A stretch of DNA of 64,000 nt from Flavobacterium kingsejongi (GTDB taxonomy: Bacteria; Bacteroidota; Bacteroidia; Flavobacteriales; Flavobacteriaceae): positions 1,612,001-1,676,000 of the forward strand of contig NZ_CP020919.1 of NCBI RefSeq assembly GCF_003076475.1, read 5' to 3'. The notes under the pieces are model-generated. The model worked only from the letters and a program-made list of their open reading frames with translations. It made no database searches and was not told the origin of the DNA. A program made the translations under genes and the position numbers. This document shows positions 44,439 to 51,118 of the stretch, piece by piece (position 1 is the stretch's first letter; each line of letters begins with the position of its first letter).

Positions 44439-44960
44439 TTAATATAGAAACCCTGTAAAATGGATTATTTTGCCTTGATACACGCCCTGGGGTGATTTTT
44501 TTATAATCGGCTTCCAATAGGCTGCAAAATCACTCCAATAGTCGAATCCGTCATTTAGTGCAAATTTTAGCCTTTCAAATATTTCATGTATTGGGCGGCC
44601 ATCAATTGTAATTTGGATATTATTATCCGTGATAACCATTACTACTTTTTGAATTCCCATACAATGAAAAGCTGGTGCAAACTGGATCGTTGGGTTTTGG
44701 TCGGGGTTTTCGGAAACTAATCGTAACACAGGGATTATAACCTCCCTAATTTCCCAAACATTCTGCTCGTCTTTTCTAATTGTATGTATTTTTTCACCAC
44801 AAGTGAAATAAACCTTTTTATCAAAATTTAGCGGGCGGCGTTGTTCGGCTTCAATCAAAAAATACATCGGCTTACGATCGCATATTCCTTTAATAATCTT
44901 TTCCGCGAAATAGGTAGGTTTGTCTTTTATATGTGATACAAATTCTAAGGGTATAGCCAT
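44439..44960 (-). CDS. ASCH-like domain protein, copy 2
   Basis: A 173-residue protein with the fuller version of the family pattern: KPTYFAEKIIKGI, GEKIHTIRKDEQNVW, then LKFALNDGFDYWSDFAAYW and the terminal GKIIHFTGFLY. The HTIR segment and the GKIIH ending match ASCH-like phage proteins of Bacteroidota. Such proteins may bind nucleotides or RNA. The exact role is unknown. It sits in tandem with a diverged paralogue; the two share perhaps a third of their residues by eye. Confidence 0.7.
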   Translation of the reverse strand: MAIPLEFVSHIKDKPTYFAEKIIKGICDRKPMYFLIEAEQRRPLNFDKKVYFTCGEKIHTIRKDEQNVWEIREVIIPVLRLVSENPDQNPTIQFAPAFHCMGIQKVVMVITDNNIQITIDGRPIHEIFERLKFALNDGFDYWSDFAAYWKPIIKKSPQGVYQGKIIHFTGFLY

Positions 44961-44972
44961 TTTTAATAGTGT

Positions 44973-44990
44973 TTTGGAATAGTTGGAATT
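44973..44990 (+). repeat. 9-bp repeat array C (two units)
   Basis: TTTGGAATA and GTTGGAATT, ending 4 bases before the stop-codon end of the next gene. Confidence 0.65.
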
Positions 44991-44994
44991 CCAA

Positions 44995-45693
44995 TTATTC
45001 GTTTATTATTTTTAAATTTCTTTTTGGGGAGTTATATTCAAAAATTATTGTTTTTCCTTCGAATTCGGCTCGCATTACATTTGTAGAGTACTTATCAAAT
45101 GATTTGAGTTGTTTTTTATTTTTAACATCTATAACCCTCAAAGAATTCGTACTTAATGTATCGTAGACTGCGAGTGATCCGTCAGGAGTTATGAGACATA
45201 AATCCCCTATATTTTCGTTAATACTTCTTTTGTAATGTATTTCTCCATTTACGTCATATATCAAAAACTTACCCTTAGAGTTAGCAACCTTCCCCCAGTC
45301 GTTACATGCTATAAAACCGTTATTAGATACTTTACAATCATGTGGACGTATAGCGTCGATGGAAAATAAAACTTTCTCCCTAGGTGTATGTATTAATGAA
45401 ATATAACCTTTCATAGAATCATTGCCGGCAGATAAATAGGCTACGGCATATTCACCACTTTCTGAAAAATTAATTAAACCAGTATTTCCAATTATAGTTT
45501 GTTCATAAGAGTTTAAAGAACGTCTTTTCGAACCTTTGGATTTCCAGGATTTTTTTTTAAGCAACTCAAATTCTGCTGCTCTTTCTTTCGTTGCCTCATT
45601 ACTCAAATCAATAATATATTCTTTTCCCAAAATATTGATAACAACAGTTTCGTTTTTTTTATAACTGGAAAATAACCATTTAAAAATGTTCAT
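44995..45693 (-). CDS. WD40/beta-propeller-like hypothetical protein (prophage cargo)
   Basis: A 232-residue cytoplasmic protein without signal peptide. After a basic N-terminal part (LLKKKSWKSKGSKRRSLNSYEQ) there are repeated blade-like stretches: SESGEYAVAYLS, VSNNGFIACNDWG, TPDGSLAVYDT, RVIDVKNKKQLKSF. This suggests a small or partial beta-propeller, perhaps a protein-protein interaction module. I recognise no phage family. Its position among repeat-bounded genes suggests accessory cargo rather than a phage core function, possibly host-defence or superinfection related; that is speculation. Confidence 0.6.
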   Translation of the reverse strand: MNIFKWLFSSYKKNETVVINILGKEYIIDLSNEATKERAAEFELLKKKSWKSKGSKRRSLNSYEQTIIGNTGLINFSESGEYAVAYLSAGNDSMKGYISLIHTPREKVLFSIDAIRPHDCKVSNNGFIACNDWGKVANSKGKFLIYDVNGEIHYKRSINENIGDLCLITPDGSLAVYDTLSTNSLRVIDVKNKKQLKSFDKYSTNVMRAEFEGKTIIFEYNSPKRNLKIINE

Positions 45694-45737
45694 GTTTTTG
45701 TTTTTCCAGGCAAGTTACAAACTTCAATTATTCCAAC

Positions 45738-45809
45738 CTTACGGAAAACCGTAAGTTTGGAATTTTTGGAATTTTTGGAATTTTTGGAATCTTTGGAATC
45801 TTTGGAATT
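45738..45809 (+). repeat. Hairpin plus 9-bp repeat array D (six units)
   Basis: A perfect hairpin CTTACGG-AAAA-CCGTAAG (45738-45755) is followed at once by six units of TTTGGAAT(T/C) at 45756-45809 in exact register. The array ends 9 bases before the stop-codon end of the DnaT-like gene. Confidence 0.88.
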
Positions 45810-45818
45810 TAAAAAGGT

Positions 45819-46274
45819 TTAAGCTGCTTTCTGCCAATCATCTGCGTAATATTGCTGATTGATGAAAGTTGATAAATGCGCTTTGGCTGTATTTTTACGG
45901 GCTAAGTATCTATTATAACCAGGGATTGCCAGGAAGCATTTAATTACGTCGGCAGGCTTTAATTTTTTAAAGGCTTTTTCGGCCTCTACTCGCTTAACTT
46001 TATTATCGTAAAGATTCCAAAGGGTTTCGAAAGTTAATTCGGGTAATGCCGTTGTAATCTCAAAATTAGCCTTACCCTTCGGAATCCAAACCGTTTTCAT
46101 AGCTGATTCGGTTGCAGGAAAATTACCATCGTAAAAAAACCAATTAATTTGTTTTTGGGTGAGGTTTCCGTCCAGGACTTCGAACCTACTTAAAGCACCG
46201 TTTAAATGATATTTAAAGACCCAAAGGCCTGGCGCGTTCCTCGCTTTAACTGTATATGTTGTAACTTGCTCCAT
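45819..46274 (-). CDS. Phage protein with DnaT/replisome-organiser-like C-terminus
   Basis: A 151-residue protein. The N-terminal 80 residues are unrecognised. The C-terminal part (LWNLYDNKVKRVEAEKAFKKLKP, then AKAHLSTFINQQYYADDW) resembles the helical module found at the end of many phage replication or helicase-loader proteins, usually of the form FWxxYPKKxxKxxAxKxWxKLKP with a later FIPHPATWLNxxRWED. It may help recruit host replication proteins during replicative transposition. The start overlaps the next gene by 29 bases. Confidence 0.6.
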   Translation of the reverse strand: MEQVTTYTVKARNAPGLWVFKYHLNGALSRFEVLDGNLTQKQINWFFYDGNFPATESAMKTVWIPKGKANFEITTALPELTFETLWNLYDNKVKRVEAEKAFKKLKPADVIKCFLAIPGYNRYLARKNTAKAHLSTFINQQYYADDWQKAA

Positions 46275-46686
46275 AGCTAAAATATTTTGTTATCCAATAA
46301 TCCGGGCGGGCTTTTCGGTACCTCTTATGTACTCCCAATTTGATAGGCCTACGTTTCCGCTGTAACATAAAGCGGTTATACATATCCCCGGCATACTGTC
46401 TTCCGGAATTTCGTGAGGGATTATGAAGGGTGTACCATTTTAGCAAGTTTTTTTTTGTTTGTTGGGTAATTACGGTATCGTCGTCAATATCATCAATAAC
46501 AATAATATTATTTATCTTGTTATGTTTTTCAATTGCTGCGTAACGCTTTTCGGCTGCCTGTTCTTCCTGCTCCATTCTTTTTTTAATTAGTCCTATTGAT
46601 AGCGAAGCAGATTTAAAAGCTACAGAAACGGCTTTAATTGATTCAGCTATTGTTTCTGCAAAAAAAAATGTTTTAAAATTACTCAT
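46246..46686 (-). CDS. Hypothetical prophage protein
   Basis: A 146-residue protein with no family I recognise. A helical N-terminal half (IAESIKAVSVAFKSASLSIGL, then KKRMEQEEQAAEKRY) is followed by an acidic IDDIDDD segment and a strongly basic C-terminal third (MLQRKRRPIKLGVHKRYRKA). The basic tail may bind nucleic acid. It overlaps the gene upstream by 4 bases and the DnaT-like gene downstream by 29, so it is part of a tightly packed operon. Confidence 0.6.
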   Translation of the reverse strand: MSNFKTFFFAETIAESIKAVSVAFKSASLSIGLIKKRMEQEEQAAEKRYAAIEKHNKINNIIVIDDIDDDTVITQQTKKNLLKWYTLHNPSRNSGRQYAGDMYNRFMLQRKRRPIKLGVHKRYRKARPDYWITKYFSYGASYNIYS

Positions 46687-47012
46687 GCTATTTTTTCCGT
46701 TAATTCGTTAGTAATAATTAGCAAAGCATTTTTTTTATATGTGTCATTTACTAAATGGGAATAGACATATAAAATACCATTTAAGGCTACAGCTTCGTGA
46801 TACTCAAGGTTAATTTTTACAGCTTTTTTCTTTTGCTCACTCAGCAGCTGCCCGCCAACATGTTGCTTTTTAAGCTTAACCGATGTTTTTGATAGAATAC
46901 TGCGGACAAACCTTTGGTCGCTGGTTTTTATTTGGACTTGCTCCATAGCCTGTAAACTTTCAATAATTACTTCGAATTGCGACCAGTTTATTTTTAAATC
47001 TATTTTTAACAT
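46683..47012 (-). CDS. Hypothetical prophage protein
   Basis: A 109-residue, lysine-rich, mostly helical protein (IESLQAMEQVQIKTSDQRFVRSILSK, then VNDTYKKNALLIITNEL) that I do not recognise. It overlaps both neighbours by a few bases (ATGA-type junctions), which supports real translation. It has no membrane segment or signal peptide. Confidence 0.6.
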   Translation of the reverse strand: MLKIDLKINWSQFEVIIESLQAMEQVQIKTSDQRFVRSILSKTSVKLKKQHVGGQLLSEQKKKAVKINLEYHEAVALNGILYVYSHLVNDTYKKNALLIITNELTEKIA

Positions 47013-47170
47013 GCTTCGGTGGTGGGTTTAGTTAATACTTTTTTGCAGTCCTCACATACCATAACTGTGGTTTCACATGTGGCCTGTATGGACACAACTC
47101 CTATGTATGCGATATCGTGGTTGCATTTCTTTTGAATACTCCAGGTTCCTACCTTTTTTTGCGTTGCCAT
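47006..47170 (-). CDS. Small CxxC-type protein (54 residues)
   Basis: A short frame read as MATQKKVGTWSIQKKC, NHDIAY, CETTVMVCEDCKKV and a C-terminal cysteine. The CNH, C and CEDC elements look like a zinc-ribbon-type site. It overlaps the end of the GemA gene by one base and the start of the next gene by 7 bases, the same packing as its neighbours. Small zinc-ribbon proteins are common in phage early operons. Function unknown. Confidence 0.6.
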   Translation of the reverse strand: MATQKKVGTWSIQKKCNHDIAYIGVVSIQATCETTVMVCEDCKKVLTKPTTEAC

Positions 47171-47601
47171 TACACTTTGTATTTCGTGGTTAGGATAATA
47201 CGCTGGAGGGCTTTAATAATCTTGGATAGTTCATTGTCTATCATTTCTTTTAAAGGCTTTTTAACCGGTGATTTATCACTTTTTAAAAAATCACTAAGCA
47301 GTAGCATATTTGGTACTTCGTGGTGGACTGGGTGGGGTTTCGTCCACTGCAATTCACGCATCAGCGATAGTATTTTTTTATGCTTTGGGTTTAAGGCATC
47401 GAAATAAGCCCAATTTTCACCTGTGTGGGGCTTTTCTCCCTGCTTGATAAGGATTTGGTTAGCCTGGTCAAAAGAAAGGTCGTTAAGGCTTGTTTTCGCG
47501 TTGTCGTTGGTAGCCCATTGTACATATTCCTCCTTTACCCCGATATCGTAGCCGACATTTCGCCGGATAGCCAGTTTTTGGTCTTTGGTTGCTGTTGTCA
47601 T
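47170..47601 (-). CDS. GemA/Gp16-like Mu phage regulatory protein
   Basis: A 143-residue protein that resembles the Mu GemA (gp16, DUF1018) family: KDQKLAIRRNVG at the N-terminus, then YVQWATNDNAKTSLNDLSFDQANQIL in the middle and a C-terminal ELSKIIKALQRII helix. GemA in Mu affects host gene expression and DNA gyrase. Its presence next to MuA/MuB supports the Mu-like assignment. The similarity is by pattern only. Confidence 0.72.
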   Translation of the reverse strand: MTTATKDQKLAIRRNVGYDIGVKEEYVQWATNDNAKTSLNDLSFDQANQILIKQGEKPHTGENWAYFDALNPKHKKILSLMRELQWTKPHPVHHEVPNMLLLSDFLKSDKSPVKKPLKEMIDNELSKIIKALQRIILTTKYKV

Positions 47602-47694
47602 TGTCTCGTTATTTTGAATTTTAAAATATCCCCAGCTAAGTTTGCCGGGGATTACTATTATATGTAATAATTGAGTTTATTACTATTTACGCAC

Positions 47695-47892
47695 TTATAA
47701 GTACGTTGCGGGCTTATGTGGCTTGAAAGCTGGGTTATTAATAACCCCCCGTTTGTAGTTGGCAAATGCCTTATGTTCTGCACTGGTCAGGGATTCCCTG
47801 GCGATCCAGTTATTATACGAATCCTTGTAAACTTCCTTCCCGTTTACCTCGTAAACTTCGTGGTCAGTAATTGGTTTGATTTTTACGGACAT
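47695..47892 (-). CDS. Small hypothetical prophage protein
   Basis: A 65-residue protein from the ATG at 47892 (MSVKIKPITDHEVYEVNGKE), starting 2 bases after the DUF3164 stop. A start at 47919 would overlap that gene by 26 bases. The sequence VYKDSYNNWIARESLTSAEHKAFANYKRG has coding character, but I know no family. A terminator-like hairpin (TCCCCAGC/GCCGGGGA-type) lies at about 47629-47654 after it. Confidence 0.55.
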   Translation of the reverse strand: MSVKIKPITDHEVYEVNGKEVYKDSYNNWIARESLTSAEHKAFANYKRGVINNPAFKPHKPATYL

Positions 47893-47893
47893 G

Positions 47894-48715
47894 TTATGAT
47901 TTGTTAAATTGAAACTCATAACCGGCGGGAAAATCAGCTGAGGACATTGCCAGGGGTATATTTACCTTTTTGCCATCGTCCAGGATAGTGTAGGCCTCAA
48001 TGAACCAGCAAGACCGTACCGGCTTGTAAGCGGCTGCGATGATCTTAACACCGTCGGAAAACTCAGCGTTATTAAACTTCGTTTCCAGCTTTTGCAACTC
48101 CAACACCCTGGAGCCTTTCAAATTCCCTTTTGCATCCTTTTTCAGTAAGTTAAATACCATATCGACCAGGGCGGCAGTTTCGGCATTTTTTGACAAAGAA
48201 TTTATAAACTTCGATACCTTTTCAATCCCGGCGCTGGCGGTGTCGTCCCAACCATCTGTTACACGGTACCCGATTGTAATTTCGCCTATTTCTGTGCTAA
48301 AGGTGTGGGTTTGCTGTTTTTCCTTTATTCCGAATACCTGGCTTTTTAATTCCAGGATATTTTCGAAGTATTTAAAAATATCCCTTTTAGCTTCGGAAAG
48401 AAGCTGTGATAAAGCGGTCAGGTTTAACAATGCTTTGGGTAGTGTGTCCTGAACTAAATCTTTATACGATTCCCTGGCCGATACCTTTGCCGATTCACGA
48501 CGATTTAATTCGGCTTTCAATTCATCATCGGACAGCTGTAACACTTTTGCTTTTTGGGTTTCGTTAAAGTTGTCGACGTCCGATTTGTGAATCTGGGATA
48601 ACCTTTCTTCCAGTAGCGTATCATTTGGATAATTGGGATTTGTTTTAAAGGATTCGGGGCGTGAAGCTGACTTTAAAAAAGTTTCAAACGCTTCATTTTC
48701 TGTTTGTGTGTTCAT
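47894..48715 (-). CDS. DUF3164 family Mu-like phage protein
   Basis: A 273-residue protein that matches DUF3164: SYKDLVQDTLPKALLNLTAL, then HTFSTEIGEITIGYRVTDGW, SKFINSLSKNAETAALVDM and LKKDAKGNLKGSRVLELQKL. This family is typical of Mu-like phages, near the Gam or host-nuclease-inhibitor position, and its function is unknown. I favour the ATG at 48715 (MNTQTENEAFE). A start at 48781 would add 22 residues and overlap the upstream gene by 14 bases. Confidence 0.82.
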   Translation of the reverse strand: MNTQTENEAFETFLKSASRPESFKTNPNYPNDTLLEERLSQIHKSDVDNFNETQKAKVLQLSDDELKAELNRRESAKVSARESYKDLVQDTLPKALLNLTALSQLLSEAKRDIFKYFENILELKSQVFGIKEKQQTHTFSTEIGEITIGYRVTDGWDDTASAGIEKVSKFINSLSKNAETAALVDMVFNLLKKDAKGNLKGSRVLELQKLETKFNNAEFSDGVKIIAAAYKPVRSCWFIEAYTILDDGKKVNIPLAMSSADFPAGYEFQFNKS

Positions 48716-48767
48716 GGGTAATTGATTTGAAATTAATTGTAGTTCTATGACAGTAATATTATTTATG

Positions 48768-49043
48768 TTATTCGATTTCATTTTTGTAAAGCTTGTCGAT
48801 TTGTACTAAGGGTTCCCAGTCGTAAACACCGGTTAAGCGGGTAGCCTCTTTTATTTTTTCTTCGATTTCCGCTGACACTGGTTTTGTGGGTGCGTCGGAG
48901 TAATCCAATTCATGAAGCAGATGGCCGCGCTCCTGGTTAATCATTATTCGTTCGCCAGCCGTAAATATTGCTTTCTCCTGGGTATCGAATTGAAGCACTA
49001 TAAAAAGTAGTACTAAGCGTTCCTGTATTTCTTCTTTATTCAT
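48768..49043 (-). CDS. Hypothetical prophage protein
   Basis: A 91-residue acidic protein (EEIQERLVLLFIVLQFDTQEK, then EKIKEATRLTGVYDWEPLVQ). Position and direction fit the early operon. I recognise no family and see no motif pointing to a function. Confidence 0.55.
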   Translation of the reverse strand: MNKEEIQERLVLLFIVLQFDTQEKAIFTAGERIMINQERGHLLHELDYSDAPTKPVSAEIEEKIKEATRLTGVYDWEPLVQIDKLYKNEIE

Positions 49044-49055
49044 TGTCGTTTTCTT

Positions 49056-49175
49056 TTAAGAGTTTTTCAAGGTTTTGTTTGTCTCGTAGGATAATTCCAT
49101 ATTCGGGCTGGCGGGGTTTTCAATCAACCATAAACCCAAAGACATTATTTTTAATTTGATTTCGTTTTTTCGCAT
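49056..49175 (-). CDS. Possible 39-residue phage peptide
   Basis: A short frame beginning MRKNEIKLKIMSLGLWLIEN and ending KTLKNS. It fills the 144-base gap between two early genes in the operon direction, starts 11 bases after the upstream stop codon and ends 12 bases before the next start. Support is positional only. Confidence 0.35.
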   Translation of the reverse strand: MRKNEIKLKIMSLGLWLIENPASPNMELSYETNKTLKNS

Positions 49176-49186
49176 AGCTTAGTTAT

Positions 49187-49558
49187 TTAGTTATAACATA
49201 GTTTAACTTCCGGTCGCCTAATCCCATCTATTTTAAAAGGCATAGGCAATTCCTTTGGGCGTTCAGCGTCTAACAGTGTTTTGGGATAAATTGAAAACAC
49301 TCTTAGGATACATATACCATACAGGTCACCAATTTCGAGTAAGCTTAAATTTTCGTAACGCTCATAAAGCATTATAAATTCGTCATTACATTTTTTAAGT
49401 TCGTTCATAAACCAGTGGCATATTTTAGGACTGGCAAACACCTTTTGGAAGTGTTTTTCAGAGACCGAATTGTTTAAACACCATTTGTGATATAATTCCA
49501 GGGGCTTGTCGCTTTGTTCCGGTTTTTGATTTAGGAACCATTCAATATCGTTTTCCAT
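49187..49558 (-). CDS. Hypothetical prophage protein
   Basis: A 123-residue protein (DIEWFLNQKPEQSDKPLELYHKW, then EIGDLYGICILRVFSIYPKTLL) without a recognised domain. It starts 4 bases after the upstream P-loop ATPase gene. The tight spacing suggests it works with, or is co-expressed with, the ATPase. Confidence 0.55.
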   Translation of the reverse strand: MENDIEWFLNQKPEQSDKPLELYHKWCLNNSVSEKHFQKVFASPKICHWFMNELKKCNDEFIMLYERYENLSLLEIGDLYGICILRVFSIYPKTLLDAERPKELPMPFKIDGIRRPEVKLCYN

Positions 49559-49562
49559 TGCT

Positions 49563-50195
49563 CTAATTTGTTAAGTCGTTCCAATATTCCGCAGCCGCTT
49601 CCGGCCATATTACAAAAGGTTCACCACCGCCATACCGGCTTATTGGAAACGCTTTAAAACCTTCTACCCTGATTTTAATATCAGCATCATACCGTATAAA
49701 TTCTGCGACACTGCCTTTTGGTTCTGTACCGTTGGCGTGGCTTATGAAAATAAAAAGCACGTCGGTAAACTCTTCTTTTAGGGATAAATATTCCTTTTTG
49801 GTTAATCCGGTGTATTGTAACGAATCAATAAAAACAATACCCGGCCGCCTCTTTTTTCGTAACCGTTCTTTTAGTTCCGGTATCGGCTCCCTGGCCAGTA
49901 TGACAAACTTTTCTTTAACTTCTATCATTTTACAGTCATTAATGTTTTTTTGAAGCGATAACCGTGCGCCCTCTTCCAGGGAGTTATAAGCTACTTTTTC
50001 GAACTCAGTTAACATTTTGGCCAGGATCATATTAAACCGGGACTTCCCCGAACCTGATTTGCCCCATATTATCCAAACGCCCGACGCTTCCGGCAACCCT
50101 AATATTTTTTGCCAAAAAGCATTCAGTTGCAACACCTTAAAAACCATCTTTTTTATTTCATCTACTGAAACCGCGCGCTTTAATCTTGTACTCAT
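49563..50195 (-). CDS. Second phage P-loop ATPase (RecA/KaiC-like)
   Basis: A 210-residue ATPase. Walker A GKSGSGKS lies at residues 45-52, and the Walker B stretch GIVFIDSLQYTGL near residues 118-130 is followed by a polar sensor strand (LFIFISHANGTEPKGS). The Asp-Ser after Walker B and the SH(A)NG segment are more RecA/DnaB-like than AAA+. It overlaps the MuB-like gene by 4 bases. Mu itself has only MuB here; a second ATPase next to MuB seems to be a feature of this phage lineage. It could be a helicase-loader or recombination factor. Confidence 0.7.
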   Translation of the reverse strand: MSTRLKRAVSVDEIKKMVFKVLQLNAFWQKILGLPEASGVWIIWGKSGSGKSRFNMILAKMLTEFEKVAYNSLEEGARLSLQKNINDCKMIEVKEKFVILAREPIPELKERLRKKRRPGIVFIDSLQYTGLTKKEYLSLKEEFTDVLFIFISHANGTEPKGSVAEFIRYDADIKIRVEGFKAFPISRYGGGEPFVIWPEAAAEYWNDLTN

Positions 50196-51037
50196 GCCAT
50201 TTGTCTTTTAAAAGCGTGTATTTTTCGTTTAACTCGTCTTAAATCATTTTCGCAGTCCTCAACAACAGCTTTAACCATGCTCTTATCACTTATCCCATTA
50301 GCACTACATATTTTAAATACGTCGGTAGAAGTAACCCCGCCTAACTCAATGAACTTGCGGCCTAATCGGCTGTATATCTCGGTATACCCCTTTTTATTCA
50401 ATTTGCGCCCTCTTCTAATTCTTTTCTCTAAATGATCCGTTGCGCACATTACAAGGGCGCAAAGGTCTTCTAATGCATTAAAAAGGGTAATAAAGAAGTA
50501 TAACACCTGATCGGGTAGTTTGTCTGCCTCGTCTAAAACGACGATTGGCTCGTCCTTTGCTTTAAGCCGGCGTACAACCTCCGCCATCATATCGCCAACC
50601 GTAAGCCCGGCGGAATCATAACCCATCGCTGTAAGCAATTCAGTTAAAAATGTTTTTCGGTTCCAAAACTCGTTACATGATAGTACGTAAGCGTTTTTAT
50701 TCTTTGCAGCAAATAGTTTTGCCGTTTGTGATTTTCCGGAACCAGCTGCCCCGATGATACCCATTGCCATGCTATGTTTTTTCGCATCTTCTAAACAGAG
50801 GGTCATTTTAACGTAGTCGGTGGTTTCAACATAAACCCATTCGGTGGATGATCCGATTTGTGCTGCGACGTTGCGAAACATATCGTCGGTAATCAAATCC
50901 CAATTATTATTCATCATTTGGGAAATAGTGGCAGCACTTACATTTTTAAGCGATTGTGCGGCTTTGTTTTGGCTTTCGTGACGGGCGATGTAATTTGATA
51001 AGCTTTCTACAATTTGTTGTTTCTGTGTAAATTCCAT
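50192..51037 (-). CDS. MuB-like transposition target ATPase
   Basis: An AAA+ ATPase of 281 residues. The N-terminal 60 residues look like a helix-turn-helix (LSNYIARHESQNKAAQSLKN, then ATISQMMNNNW), as in MuB. Walker A GAAGSGKS is at 96-103 and Walker B PIVVLDEADKL at 164-174; a sensor region follows (LVMCATDHLEKRI). MuB binds target DNA and activates MuA. It lies 81 bases downstream of the MuA-like gene and overlaps the next ATPase gene. Confidence 0.88.
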   Translation of the reverse strand: MEFTQKQQIVESLSNYIARHESQNKAAQSLKNVSAATISQMMNNNWDLITDDMFRNVAAQIGSSTEWVYVETTDYVKMTLCLEDAKKHSMAMGIIGAAGSGKSQTAKLFAAKNKNAYVLSCNEFWNRKTFLTELLTAMGYDSAGLTVGDMMAEVVRRLKAKDEPIVVLDEADKLPDQVLYFFITLFNALEDLCALVMCATDHLEKRIRRGRKLNKKGYTEIYSRLGRKFIELGGVTSTDVFKICSANGISDKSMVKAVVEDCENDLRRVKRKIHAFKRQMA

Positions 51038-51118
51038 ACTTTTGAATTGTTTAAGTGTTAAGTGTTAATTGTTGGGTAATCTTCCGGCGGACTTTCTCAG
51101 GGTGACACCGGTTTTTTA

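Noticed and set aside
43827..45809. Repeat arrays as a CRISPR
   Set aside because: Units are 9 bases without spacers of uniform length and there are no cas genes.
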